This document shows positions 18,386 to 28,025 of a stretch of 64,000 nt of DNA, piece by piece. The translations under genes and the position numbers were made by a program. A model generated the notes under the pieces. The model was given only the letters and a program-made list of their open reading frames with translations. It had not been told where the DNA came from and searched no databases. Within the stretch, counting starts at the first letter, position 1. Each line of letters opens with the position of its first letter. The stretch comes from Streptomyces sp. NBC_01142. Lineage in GTDB: Bacteria; Actinomycetota; Actinomycetes; Streptomycetales; Streptomycetaceae. Where the stretch lies: positions 1,302,001 to 1,366,000 of the forward strand of contig NZ_JAPEOR010000003.1 of NCBI RefSeq assembly GCF_026341125.1, written 5' to 3'.

Positions 18386-21300
18386 CACGCCACGCCCATC
18401 CAGGCGTCCGGGCCGAAGGTTCCCTTGATGTCGGAGGCGACCGAGGTGGGGTCCACCAGAAAGCCCAGCTCGTACACGGTGGTCTTGACGGGTGACTGGA
18501 CACGCATCCGCACCGGGCTCTCGCCTTTGTGTGCTGTGAGAATGCGCTTCAGCTCGCCAACGGTGCGCTGGTTGATTTTGTGGGCGGGGAAGAAGAGCTG
18601 CACGGGGGGCCTGCCTCCGTGCTCGGCAGATGACACGTCCAGCGTCTGAATCTCCTGCCCGAAGATACTGAGGGCCCCGTCACGGTCGTTGAGGCGTCCT
18701 TGGACGGAGACGACGGAGTCGGCGATCAGGGCGTGCTGGACGAGGGTGTAGGTGGCCGGGAAGAACAGGATCTCCATCTCGCCGTCACGGTCTGCGAGGT
18801 TGATGATTGCCCAGGGGTTGCCCTGCTTGGTCATCCGGCGGTCCACGCTGGTGATGAGGCCGGACAGCTGCACGACGCCTTCCATGCGGCCTGAGCCGAG
18901 AAGTTCGCTGATCGTGGTGTCCCGGTTGCGGGACAGGATGTGCTCGGTGCCGTCCAGCGGGTGCGCGGAGACGTACAGGCCGAGCATCTCGCGCTCAGCG
19001 GCCAGCAGTTGCTTGCGCGGCCATTCGCTCTCGTCGATGGGGAAGTCCAGGCCGAAGACCGGCTCGTTGCTGTCGCCGACGAGATCGCCGAACAGGTCGT
19101 CCTGCCCGATCGCGGCCTGCTTCTTCACCGGGATGATCGCGTCGATGGCGTCCTCATGCGCGGCCGACAGCCCCTTGCGGGTGTGCTGGAGCGAGTCGAA
19201 GGCGCCGGCCTTGATCAGCGATTCGACGGCCCGCTTGTTGAGGGCCCCGATGTCGGCCTTGTCGAGGAAGTCGGGGAAGGAGGTGTACTTGCCCTTGGAC
19301 TTGCGGGCGGCTACCAGGGACTCGATGACGCCTTCGCCGACGTTGCGCACCGAGCGGAGCCCGAACCGTACGTCGTCGCCGATGGCGGTGAAGTTGGCGA
19401 CGGACTCGTTGATGTCGGGCTGGAGGACCGAGACGCCCAGCTTCCGGGCGTCGGCCAGGTAGATCGCGGCCTTGTCCTTGTCGTCCCCCACGGAGGTGAG
19501 GAGCGCCGCCATGTACTCGGCCGGGTAGTTCGCCTTCAAGTAGGCGGTCCAGTACGAGACGAGCCCGTATCCGGCGGTGTGGGACTTGTTGAACGCGTAG
19601 CCCGAGAACGGGAGCATGACGTCCCACAGAGCCTGGGTGGCCTCCTTGGAATAGCCGTTCTGGTTCATCATGCCGTCGGAGAACTTGTCCCACTCCGCGG
19701 CCAGTACCTCGGGCTTCTTCTTACCCATCGCACGCCGCAGCAGGTCGGCGCCGCCCAGCGTGTACCCGGCGAGCTGCCGGGCGATGGCCATGATCTGCTC
19801 CTGGTAGATGAGCAGGTGGAAGGTGTTGCCCAGGATCGGCTCCAGGGCCCCTTCCAGCTCCGGGTGGATCGGTTGGATCTCCTGCTTGCCGGTCTTACGA
19901 AACGCGTAGTTCGTGTGCGCGTTCGCCGCCATGGGGCCAGGCCGGTAGAGGGCGAGGGCTGCTGCGATGTCTTCGAACCGGCTGGGTTCCATCTGCTTGA
20001 GCAGGGTGCGCATGCCGCCGCCGTCGAGCTGGAACACGCCGAAGGTGTCACCGCGCGCCAGCAGCTGGAAGGTGGTGGCGTCGTCCAGGGGGATCGGTTT
20101 GGCGCCGTCCTGCGGGACTGTGTCGGTGGTGATGTTGATGCCGCGGTTTTCCCGGACGTTCTGGATCGCGTGGTCGATCACGCCGAGGTTCCGAAGCCCC
20201 AGGAAGTCCATCTTGACCAGCCCCATGTCCTCACAACTGGGGTAGTCAAAGCCGGTGATCTTGACGCCGTCCTTGGCGCGCATGTGGAGCGGAATTCGGT
20301 CGGTGAGCCGTGTCTTGGACAGGATGACCGCAGCTGCGTGGACACCGGTGTTGCGGATCAGGCCCTCGACGCCCTTGGCGCCGTCGATGACCTTTTTGAC
20401 GTCCAGCTCGTTCTCGTACATCTGCCGGATCTCGCCGGCTTCCCCGTAGCGGGGGTGGCTCTCGTCGAAGATTCCGCTGATCGGGATGGACTTGCCCATC
20501 ACATCCGGCGGCAGGGCCTTCGTGATCCGCTCGCCGTGAGAGAACGGGTAGCCCATGAGCCGCGATGTGTCCTTGATCGCGTTCTTGGCCTTGAGCTTGC
20601 CGAAGGTGTTCACCATGGCGGTGAACTCGTCGCCGTATTTGTCGACGACGTAGCGCACCATCCGGTCACGGTGACGGTCGTCGAAGTCGAGGTCGACATC
20701 CGGGGGGTTGATGCGCTCGGGGTTCAGGAACCGCTCGAAGAGGAGTCCGTGCTCCAGCGGGCACAGCTCGGTGATACGGGTGGCGTACGCGACGATCGAG
20801 CCGGTTGCCGATCCACGGCCGGGGCCGACAGGGATCTTCTGGTCGCGGGCGTACTGGCAGATGTCGGCGACGACGAGGAAGTAGCTGGAGAAGTTCATCG
20901 GGCCGATGACCGACATCTCGGTCTCGAACCGCTCCAGGACCTCGGTAGGGATCGGATCGCCATAGCGCATGGCGAGGCCCTTGAGGCACTCCTTGCGCAG
21001 CCATGACTCCTGCGTCTCGCCCTCGGGGACGCCGGGGAAGTTCGGCATCTCGTCGACGTTCTCGAAGACCGACTCGTACGACTCGATGCGCTCCGCGATC
21101 AGCAGAGTGTTGTCGCACGCCTCGGGGATTTCGGAGAAGAGCTCCCGCATCTGGGCGGCGGTCTTGAGGTAGTAACCGGTGCCGTTGAACTTGAACCGGC
21201 CCGGGTCGTCCTTGTTCTTGCCCACACCGATGCACAGCAGGTTGTCGTGCGCGTCGGCGTGCTCTTCGAGAACGTAGTGCGCGTCATTGGTGGCCAGGAG

Positions 21301-21975
21301 CGGGATGTCGAGATCCTTCGCCAGACGCAGCAGACCCCCGCGGACATTGCGCTCCAGGTCGAGGCCGTGGTCCATCAGCTCCAGGAAGTAGTTCTCCTTC
21401 CCGAGGATGTCCTGGTACTGGCCTGCGATCTCCCGCGCCTCGTCGTACTGGTTCAGACGAAGCCGAGTCTGGATCGCGCCTGAGGGGCAGCCGGTCGTCC
21501 CGATGATCCCCTCGGCGTGCTCGGAGATCAGCTCCATGTCCATACGGGGCTTGCCGGCCGGGAACTGTCCTGTGTACGACGCTTCCGTCGACAGATAGAA
21601 CAGGTTCTGCAGTCCCTTGACGTTCTGCGCCCACATCGTCATATGGGTGAAGCGACCGCCACCGGAGACGTCCTTCGAGCCCTCGCCGTCGTCCGACATC
21701 GCCCTGACGCCGCCGGGGCCCCAGAACTCCTGCTTGCGGTTGCGCCGCGAGGACGGGGCGACGTACGCCTCGATCCCGATGATCGGCTTCACGCCCTCGA
21801 AGCTCTTGGCCACCTGCTGAAACTCGTAAGCTCCGAACATGTTTCCGTGGTCGCTCATGGCGATCGCGGGCATGCCCTGGCGCTCGACTTCCGTGAACAT
21901 CGGCTTCAGCCGCTGTGCACCGTCGAGCATCGAGTATTCGGTGTGATTGTGCAGGTGAACAAAGCTGTCGGACAC
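18385..21975 (-). CDS. dnaE: DNA polymerase III alpha subunit, accessory DnaE paralogue
   Basis: A 1196-residue family C replicative polymerase subunit. In order: PHP domain (HLHNHTEYSMLDG at 7-19, AMSDHGNMFGAYEF), palm with the catalytic acidic cluster PDVDLDFDD (about residue 425) and GPGRGSATGSIVAYA, thumb and fingers (GVHAAAVILSK, YRPGPM, YQEQIMAIARQLAGY, GYAFNKSHTAGYGL), tandem HhH, a beta-clamp-type motif QDDLF (about 955), and an OB fold (GVVQLSGLITSVDRRMTKQG). All polymerase motifs appear intact. It differs throughout from the vegetative actinobacterial DnaE (which typically reads SAAGSIVSYA), so it is taken as a second copy in accessory DNA. Flanked by the HTH-repeat gene upstream and a small Cys-motif gene overlapping its 3' end. 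Confidence 0.93.
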   Translation of the reverse strand: MSDSFVHLHNHTEYSMLDGAQRLKPMFTEVERQGMPAIAMSDHGNMFGAYEFQQVAKSFEGVKPIIGIEAYVAPSSRRNRKQEFWGPGGVRAMSDDGEGSKDVSGGGRFTHMTMWAQNVKGLQNLFYLSTEASYTGQFPAGKPRMDMELISEHAEGIIGTTGCPSGAIQTRLRLNQYDEAREIAGQYQDILGKENYFLELMDHGLDLERNVRGGLLRLAKDLDIPLLATNDAHYVLEEHADAHDNLLCIGVGKNKDDPGRFKFNGTGYYLKTAAQMRELFSEIPEACDNTLLIAERIESYESVFENVDEMPNFPGVPEGETQESWLRKECLKGLAMRYGDPIPTEVLERFETEMSVIGPMNFSSYFLVVADICQYARDQKIPVGPGRGSATGSIVAYATRITELCPLEHGLLFERFLNPERINPPDVDLDFDDRHRDRMVRYVVDKYGDEFTAMVNTFGKLKAKNAIKDTSRLMGYPFSHGERITKALPPDVMGKSIPISGIFDESHPRYGEAGEIRQMYENELDVKKVIDGAKGVEGLIRNTGVHAAAVILSKTRLTDRIPLHMRAKDGVKITGFDYPSCEDMGLVKMDFLGLRNLGVIDHAIQNVRENRGINITTDTVPQDGAKPIPLDDATTFQLLARGDTFGVFQLDGGGMRTLLKQMEPSRFEDIAAALALYRPGPMAANAHTNYAFRKTGKQEIQPIHPELEGALEPILGNTFHLLIYQEQIMAIARQLAGYTLGGADLLRRAMGKKKPEVLAAEWDKFSDGMMNQNGYSKEATQALWDVMLPFSGYAFNKSHTAGYGLVSYWTAYLKANYPAEYMAALLTSVGDDKDKAAIYLADARKLGVSVLQPDINESVANFTAIGDDVRFGLRSVRNVGEGVIESLVAARKSKGKYTSFPDFLDKADIGALNKRAVESLIKAGAFDSLQHTRKGLSAAHEDAIDAIIPVKKQAAIGQDDLFGDLVGDSNEPVFGLDFPIDESEWPRKQLLAAEREMLGLYVSAHPLDGTEHILSRNRDTTISELLGSGRMEGVVQLSGLITSVDRRMTKQGNPWAIINLADRDGEMEILFFPATYTLVQHALIADSVVSVQGRLNDRDGALSIFGQEIQTLDVSSAEHGGRPPVQLFFPAHKINQRTVGELKRILTAHKGESPVRMRVQSPVKTTVYELGFLVDPTSVASDIKGTFGPDAWMGVA

Positions 21976-22168
21976 CGGGCAGGCACCTCCGGGGCGGGTC
22001 GCGGGAAGGCTCCACCCTATCCCTCACGGGCTGGCGAAACGCCGGAGGCAGGGAGGGGCAACCATGATCCAGAACCGGCCGAAACGGTGACCTCGATCTA
22101 TCACTCAAAGTTGTCAGTGGACAGCCTCAGGTGACCACTGGGTAGCGCAAACGGGAGGATCGAACGTC

Positions 22169-22699
22169 TCACCGACTCGACTGTGAACCACTGTTCGTAC
22201 GCTGGAGCTCTGCGTCCCGGTGCCGGGCCACCCGCTTCAGGATCGTTGAGTGGGAAACACCGAACTCCGCGGCCAACGCACGGGCGGACTCTCCTGCCCC
22301 GTTCCGCGCGGCAATCTCCGCGTCCGGGAGGTCTCGCCCACGGTGGCCAACGAAACGCTTCACGCGGGCCTCGTTCAGACGCTTGGCAATTGTGTGCCGG
22401 CTCACACCCAGCTCCGCAGCCATGGCCTGGATCTCCACCCGCCCCTCAACGTAGCGGCGCGCGATCTCCCCGTTTGAAAGGGCCAGAGCTTTTCGCGTCC
22501 CTCGGCGGGGTATCTCGTGGCGCTCAAGGAGCCTGAAGACATATCGCTCATTCAGGCCATATCCCTCAGCTATCTCCCGGGCGGTTTCACCATCCACCAC
22601 ATAGCGGTCGATGATCTCCTGAACCGGAATCTGCTCCTCAATCCGGCGCCGCTTCCCTGCAGTCGAGGAGACTGCAGGCCGCCTTCCTCGCTGCTGCAT
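22169..22699 (-). CDS. Protein of repeated HTH-like units
   Basis: A 176-residue basic protein with three successive helix-turn-helix-like units: GETAREIAEGYGLNERYVFRLLERHEIP (about 37-64), VEIQAMAAELGVSRHTIAKRLNEARV (about 87-113) and ESARALAAEFGVSHSTILKRVARH (about 135-160). Each unit is preceded by a short motif of the type RY/ARR/AARN plus a turn, so the protein looks like a tandemly repeated DNA-binding module with no effector domain. It may bind an extended or repeated site. It lies 193 bases upstream of dnaE on the same strand. No close family was recognised; this resembles isolated HTH domains of resolvase/Hin or sigma-region-4 type. Confidence 0.75.
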   Translation of the reverse strand: MQQRGRRPAVSSTAGKRRRIEEQIPVQEIIDRYVVDGETAREIAEGYGLNERYVFRLLERHEIPRRGTRKALALSNGEIARRYVEGRVEIQAMAAELGVSRHTIAKRLNEARVKRFVGHRGRDLPDAEIAARNGAGESARALAAEFGVSHSTILKRVARHRDAELQRTNSGSQSSR

Positions 22700-22860
22700 A
22701 CGGCGAGGATAAGTGGCTCAATCATCGCCGCGGGAGCCACTGGCGGTGGGGCAGTTGATGTTCACGGAACCCGACTTGGCTTCGCGGGCCTCCCCGAGAG
22801 AGCCCTCGCCGAACACATTCCTTTGCGCAGCCAGGCCATCACGTCGCACGTGGACGTTCT

Positions 22861-23163
22861 TTACCTCTGGCGCGCGCCGGCTGAAGCAGTGAGCGACGCG
22901 CCGACCTGGGCAGCTCTACCTGGGCGCAAGGTCCATGGCACGGGCGCGGTGTTGGTCAGCCATTCATTGGCGATCAGCCGCTGAGTAATGAAGTTCCGCA
23001 GCTCACGCTGCCGGACTCCCCAGCCCAGTCCCTCGCACAACTGCTTGATGGAAGGGCCGTGGTGGTGTTCCGCGCGGAAGGCCGCAGCGAACTGTGCTGC
23101 ACGAGGGCCTCGGTCAGGACCTGACCGTGAACCGTCTTGAACGCGCCGTGCCCGGCGGACCAT
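22861..23163 (-). CDS. Hypothetical small basic protein, 100 aa
   Basis: The minus-strand frame from ATG 23163 gives a basic N-terminus (MVRRARRVQDGSRSG), then a conserved-looking core GPRAAQFAAAFRAEHHHGPSIKQLCEGLGW and RQRELRNFITQRLIANEWLTNTAPVPWTLRPG. The core has the look of a winged-helix-type DNA-binding domain. It is transcribed divergently from the LuxR-type regulator remnant (58 bases apart). Function unknown. Confidence 0.55.
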   Translation of the reverse strand: MVRRARRVQDGSRSGPDRGPRAAQFAAAFRAEHHHGPSIKQLCEGLGWGVRQRELRNFITQRLIANEWLTNTAPVPWTLRPGRAAQVGASLTASAGARQR

Positions 23164-23221
23164 CGTGGAACCGGTCCGCCGGCCGGCGCGGGCGAGCGGG
23201 GCGTGGTGGGGGAGGGGCCTC

Positions 23222-25992
23222 ATGGCGGAGCGGGCTTCGCGTGAACGGTTTCTCGGGCGGCGGGAACAGCTGGCGCTGATGCGGGACCGGCTACGGCGGG
23301 CCGGGGACGGGGAGCCGCAGTTGGTGCTGGTCGAAGGGCCGGCCGGGATCGGGAAGACATCGCTGGTCAGGCGGTTCGTACGGGAGGCCGGGGCGGCCTG
23401 CGGGGTGCTGTGGGCGAGCGGGGCGGAAGGCGAGACGGACCTTCCGTTCGGGGTCCTCGCACAGTTGGCGGCCGGGCTCGGGGACGGGGTGCGGGAGGCG
23501 AGCGTGGTGCGCGGGCGGGCGCCGTTGCCCGATCCGGTGGGGGCCGGGGCTGCTTTGCTCGACGGCCTCGGGCGGCTCCAGGAGCGGGACCGCAGCCGGA
23601 GTGTCGTGCTGGTCGTGGACGACATGGAGTGGGCGGACACGCCGTCCCTGCACGCGCTGGCCTTCGCGCTGCGGCGGTTGCGGGTGGACCAGGTGCTGAC
23701 CGTGCTCACTGCGCGGACGGCGGGCCCGGTGCGGGTTCCGGCCGGGCTGCGCAAGGTGGTGGAGGAGGAGAGCGCGCTGCGGCTGGTCCTGGAAGGCTTG
23801 AGCGTCGAGGAGATCGTCGAGCTCGGCGAAGGCACCAGGGTGTCGCGGCGGACCGCGGCGCGGCTGCGGGCGCACACGCGCGGTAATCCGCTGCACACCC
23901 GCGCCCTGTTCGAACAGTTCCCGCCGGAGGTGCTCGCCGGGGGCGGCGAGCTGCTCGCCGTCCCGCGGAGCTACGCCCAGCTGGTCAACGACCGGCTCGC
24001 CGCCTGCGGTCCGGCCGCTCGGGATCTGGTGGCCGGGCCGCGGTGCTCGGCATGAGCAGCCCGCTTCACCTCGCCGGACGGATCGGCGGCGTCCCGGCCG
24101 TACTGGAGGCGCTGGAAGAAGCGGCCGGGGCCGGGCTCCTCAGTGAGCGGGAGGGGCACGACGGGCTGCCCGAGGCCGTGTTCGTGCATCCGCTGCAGCG
24201 GGCCGCGGTGCGGCAGGGGCTCTCCGCTAGGCGCCGGCTCGCCCTGCACGCGGCGGCGGCGCTGCTGGTCACGGACCCGGGGGAGGCGCTGCACCACCGG
24301 GTGCGGGCCGCTGTCGCGCCGGACGACGAACTGGCCGCCGAGCTGAGCGCGGCAGCCGTACGGTACGCGGCGGACGGGGCCTGGTCGGCGGCTGCCGCGC
24401 AGCTCCTCGCCGCCGCGCGGATCGGGGCCGACCTTGAGCGCCGGGACGAGCTTCTTCTCCAGGCGGTGGAGTACCTGCTGCTCGCCGGCGACATCGGCCA
24501 GGCAGAGGAACTGTCGGGCACCGTCCGCGGCATTGCGTGCTCGGATACCTCGCACTCGAATCCGGGCGTCAGAACGAGGCCCGCCATGAATTGACGGCGG
24601 CCTGGCACGGGCTCGGCACCGGCATGGGTGCCGGACCGGGTACGGCATCCGGGTCCGGCAGCGGCACCGGACCGGAGACCGCGCGCGGGATCGCCGAACG
24701 GATGGCATGGCTGTGCCTGATCGAGAGTGACGCGGACGAAGCGGTCGCCTGGGCCCGGCGTGGCATCGAGGCCGGGCCCGGCGGGCGGGTCTCCCTGCTC
24801 CGGGACGAACTCACGCTCGGCCTGGCGCTGAGCGGCCGGCCGGAGGAGGCCGCTGAGGTCGTCTCCGGCCTGCCCGAGCACGGCCCGTACCGGGGGCCCG
24901 ATGAGCTGGACGGGCTCTTCGCCCGGGGCGCGCTGCGGATGTGGAACGGGGCGTACGACGCCGCGCGCCGCGATCTCCAGGACGTCGTCGTCGCACACCG
25001 CGCACACGGGCTCCGCGGCCTGGTGGCTCCGGCCCTCGGCTACCTCGCCGACACCGCCTACCGCGCGGGACGGTGGAACGACGCGGTCGCCCACAGCGCC
25101 CGCGCGGTCTCCCTCGCCGAGGACACCGACCACCGCTCCATGCTGGCTATGGCTCACGCGGTCGCAGCCGCACCGCTGTCTGGCCGAGGCGACTTCGACG
25201 CCGCGCAGACACACGTCACCAAGGCCCTGCACCATGCCGAACTCCTCGCCGACACCAGCGACCTGGGCTACGCCCGGACCGCCCTCGCCCAGCTCAGGGC
25301 GGCCCAGGGCGACCACCTGGCGGTGGTCGAGGCACTGCGCCCACTGGCCGGATCACTCACCGGACACCGGGCGGCCGTCGACGAACCGGGCGTCTTCCCC
25401 TGGCGGCAGCTGCTCATCGAGGCCCTGCTGCGGACCGGCCGGACGGACGAGGCCGAGGCGGTCCTCACCCCGTACGAGAAGCTGGCGGCGGCACGGGGAC
25501 GCTGGCCGGACCTGGCCGCCGCCGCCCGCTGCCGGGGCCTGCTTGCCGCGGCCCAGGGCGACCCCGACCACGCCGACCACGCCTTCCGCACCGGCCTCGA
25601 CCACTGCGCACCGCACCCCCACTGCTGGGAAGCGGCCCTGCTGCACTTCGCCCACGGCTCCTTCCTCCGGCGCACCTCCCGCCGCGGCGCGGCAGCCGCC
25701 CGGCTCGACACGGCCTGGGGGCTCTTCGTCCATGCCGGGGCCGAGCCGTACCAGGAAATGTGCCGCCTGCGGGCGCACCTTCGCGCGCACCGACCAGCCC
25801 CTACACTCGCTGCTCACCCCGCAGGAAGTCACTGTCGCGCAACTCGCCGCCCAGGGCCTGAGTAACCGGCAGATCGCCCGCGAACTGACCCTGAGCGTCA
25901 AGACGATCGAGTACCACCTGGGACATGTCTACGCGAAGCTCGGCTTGACGTCGCGGCTGGGTCTGGTCGCTGTGATCGAACGGGGTGCCTGA
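23222..25992 (+). pseudogene. LAL-type LuxR-family regulator, broken by three frameshifts
   Basis: Concatenating four plus-strand frames gives a complete large ATP-binding LuxR regulator of about 920 residues. Frame 1 (23222 to about 24040) has Walker A GPAGIGKTS (residues 39-47) and Walker B VVLVVDDMEWAD. Frame 2 runs about 24035-24535. Frame 3 (about 24535-25800) has TPR-like helices. Frame 4 (about 25795-25992) carries the C-terminal GerE helix-turn-helix, LTPQEVTVAQLAAQGLSNRQIARELTLSVKTIEYHLGHVYAKLGLTSR in part. Every junction loses or gains only one or two bases, so the gene was intact recently or the breaks are sequencing errors. ATG 23222 fits the family start (MAERASRERFLGRREQLALM). 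Such regulators usually activate secondary-metabolite genes; no obvious cluster is adjacent. Confidence 0.85.
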
Positions 25993-26096
25993 TCGGGTGA
26001 TCTTGACCGGAGGCGCGCATGGAGACAGGGGGCCTCCGGCGCAGCACGAGGGTTGCTGAAGCCAACTCGACTGCCAGGAATGCCCTGTTGATGCAG

Positions 26097-26582
26097 TTCT
26101 ATGCGGTGTCGTCGCCGGTGTCCAACTCCCGCGTGTCGTCGTGCGATTGCCTCGCGCACCGGTTCGGGAACGCGGCCGACCGCCCGGCCGTGGACCTTGG
26201 GGATGGCACCGTGCGGTTGGACAACACACCGTGGTTCGTACGCGGAGTCGCCAGCGACGACATCATTCGGGTGGAGGTCGACGGTGAAGGCATCCGCTGG
26301 GCCGGGGAGACGGTTCGGGCTTCGGAGAACTGCACGATCCGGTTGATCGTGTTGAAGGACGGCGGCTCAGCCGCTGCTCGTCAGAGTGTCCTGGAGATCT
26401 TCCACAGCCTCGGTACGACCGGCGAGGGTATCGAGAAGTACCGGATGGTGGCTCTGGATGTCCCGCCGACGGCAAACTTGCCAAAAATCCGACAGCTCTT
26501 GGAACACGGTGACGCCAAGGGATGGTGGCACTGGGAGGAAGGATGTGTCACTGCTGCTTGGAAGTCCACTGCCTCGGGATGA
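26097..26582 (+). pseudogene. DUF4265-type gene with its 5' end replaced by IS debris
   Basis: The C-terminal about 130 residues form a DUF4265-like domain (VDLGDGTVRLDNTPWFVRGVASDDIIRVE in part, then MVALDVPPTANLPKIRQLLEHGDAKGWWHWEEGCVTAAW). Upstream the same frame runs into SSCDCLAHRFGNAADR, which is the N-terminal segment of the IS5-type transposase also found at 11460-11510. The natural start of the DUF4265 gene is therefore lost and the open frame is a chimera. An ATG at 26019 keeps the chimera open but is probably not biological. It is immediately followed by another transposase remnant. Confidence 0.65.
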
Positions 26583-26599
26583 AGGTCCCGTAGCGGTTG

Positions 26600-26814
26600 C
26601 ACAGACCCATGAGGCGCCGCCGCGTTCTCACTTGCGTTTGGGAACACCAGCTGGTGCACCAAAACCCACCCGCCCCGGCCCCGGCCGCCCGCTCGGCTCG
26701 AAGAACCGACGGCCCGCCACTCGCTACGACGTCGGACGCGTCCTTGCCACCGGCGAGGCATACACCCGCCCAGCACACCACAAGGTCGGCACCAAACCCC
26801 GGAGAATCAGCTGA
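26600..26814 (+). pseudogene. C-terminal remnant of an NF041680-type transposase
   Basis: The plus-strand translation APKPTRPGPGRPLGSKNRRP followed by TRYDVGRV and ending TKPRRIS aligns with the C-terminal tail of the transposase split across 5033-10502 (GPGRPPGAKN...RYDVGK). Only the tail remains, fused behind the DUF4265 fragment. Confidence 0.75.
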
Positions 26815-26832
26815 ATAGCCAGGTCAGGTCCT

Positions 26833-27255
26833 CTACGGCCGAGCGGCAACAGCATCGACGCCAGACTCCCGCAACTTGCGGGCCAGGAACTCCATCTCAG
26901 GCATCGTGCCTGAGTGGGCTCCCGCCAAGACCTCCCCCAGCAGGGTCTTGACTTCCGACAGACCTATGCCAAGTTCTGCCCGCAGAACCCGCATGATCGC
27001 GGCCTTCCTCGCTGACGGATCCACCTGGAGGTGGGCTGGTCCCCGCTCGGAGAGCAGCCGACCTCGTAGTTCGGAAGGCAGATCACCGCCGCAGTCAGCT
27101 ATCCCAAACCCGCAGGCTGAACACCTAGACTCCGTGTCCCAGCGCAAGGAACCGTGGACCAAGGCTTGGACGCCCCAGCACTCCAACTCTGCACCGCAGT
27201 CCTGACACCCAGCTGAGTACCTGATGGACTCGAAGACCGTCTGATCCATACCCAC
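26833..27255 (-). CDS. Hypothetical zinc-ribbon protein, 140 aa
   Basis: Small soluble protein with two CxxC pairs, CQDC (about residue 17) and CSAC (about 44), framing WGVQALVHGSLRWDTESR. This is a likely zinc-binding ribbon. The C-terminal half is helical (SARKAAIMRVLRAELGIGLSEVKTLLGEVL) and resembles ribosomal L7/L12-type or related helical domains seen in some Streptomyces hypotheticals. ATG at 27255 gives MGMDQTVFESIRYSAGC. Function unknown. Confidence 0.7.
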   Translation of the reverse strand: MGMDQTVFESIRYSAGCQDCGAELECWGVQALVHGSLRWDTESRCSACGFGIADCGGDLPSELRGRLLSERGPAHLQVDPSARKAAIMRVLRAELGIGLSEVKTLLGEVLAGAHSGTMPEMEFLARKLRESGVDAVAARP

Positions 27256-27294
27256 CCCTTCAAGGAGTTGAGGTTAGACGACAGGCTGAGCGCA

Positions 27295-27559
27295 TGCGAT
27301 ACGAGGAGAAGACGAAGCTCACCGCCGCGAGAGTCCTGGTCCGGTGGCCGTCCTTGTCGCCTCACCAGTGCTGCTGATAGCCGGAGGGCCGGTCCGCCGC
27401 CGATACCTCCGCTACGTCTACCGGGATGAGGCCCCAGCGATCCTGGACAAGGAGCAGGGCCGAATCAGTGTCCACTGGTTCGTGGTCATGAGCCCACTTC
27501 TTGCATGGCTCTGCTGGCCCACAGAGGCACTCGCCCAGCTCATCTCGCGCCGAGGTTAA
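27295..27559 (+). CDS. Small membrane protein, possibly frameshifted at the N-terminus
   Basis: From GTG 27344 the frame encodes 71 residues with a hydrophobic segment at the start (VAVLVASPVLLIAGG-like) and a second near residue 45-60 (WFVVMSPLLAWLCWP). An ATG at 27295 (MRYEEKTKLTAARVLVR) lies in a different frame that would join naturally just before the first hydrophobic stretch if one base were changed around 27340. Two-helix membrane protein of unknown function. Confidence 0.45.
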
Positions 27560-28025
27560 ACGGGCAAGCTCAGGAGTCGAGCCGTTCGTCGCTGTCGCCT
27601 CACTTCGCCTTGACCACCGTCCCCGCCTCACAGCGGACAACGGACAAACCCGAACCCTGTCCATAACTTCGGCTCACCCGCCCACCCGGCAGCAGCGCAG
27701 GGTCGGACACAGGGGCGGCGAGCATCGGTTCCGGCAGTGTCCACGTCACAGCTCATGCCTTCCACCCAGCCCGCCCGTCGGCAAACCGAGTGCGCGTAGG
27801 CACCCGACTACCGGCCCGACCACGGCAGGTCAGCGCACTACAACACCTCGCCGGGGGCTGTGTGCTGAGCTCCTGGCGCACGTCCAGGCAGCGCAGCCGG
27901 ACACCGGGCTGCCCGGATCCCGTGTCGTACGGTCTGATGTCGCGGCCGCCCACCGTCCGCAACGGATCTCACCGAACCCGGCGGTGCCGCCGGTACGGCC
28001 GAAAGATCTGAACCAATACCGGGAA
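27560..28025. other. Gene-free stretch; holds one copy of a dispersed repeat
   Basis: No supported gene. Contains the repeat copy at 27631-27777. The rest shows high-GC shadow frames only and no clear hairpin for the convergent ends of the small membrane protein gene and the desaturase. Confidence 0.6.
27631..27777 (+). repeat. Dispersed repeat, copy A (about 145 bp)
   Basis: Shares ordered blocks with 32629-32764: GGACAACGGACAA, then ATAACTT-GGCTC/GGGCTC, then GGTTCCGGC-GTGTCCACGTCACA and CTTCCACC. Spacing is almost the same in both. It is not an IS end or a recognised gene. Both copies keep the GACAACGGACAA motif and the short GTCCACGTCACA motif best. Confidence 0.6.

Noticed and set aside
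18940..21006. Long plus-strand open frame opposite dnaE
   Set aside because: Shadow of the dnaE coding strand; no motif in the translation, and dnaE is complete with all catalytic blocks.
18385..21975. Error-prone DnaE2/ImuC
   Set aside because: No ImuA or ImuB genes nearby, a clear beta-clamp motif is present and the length and PHP/OB layout fit the replicative class.
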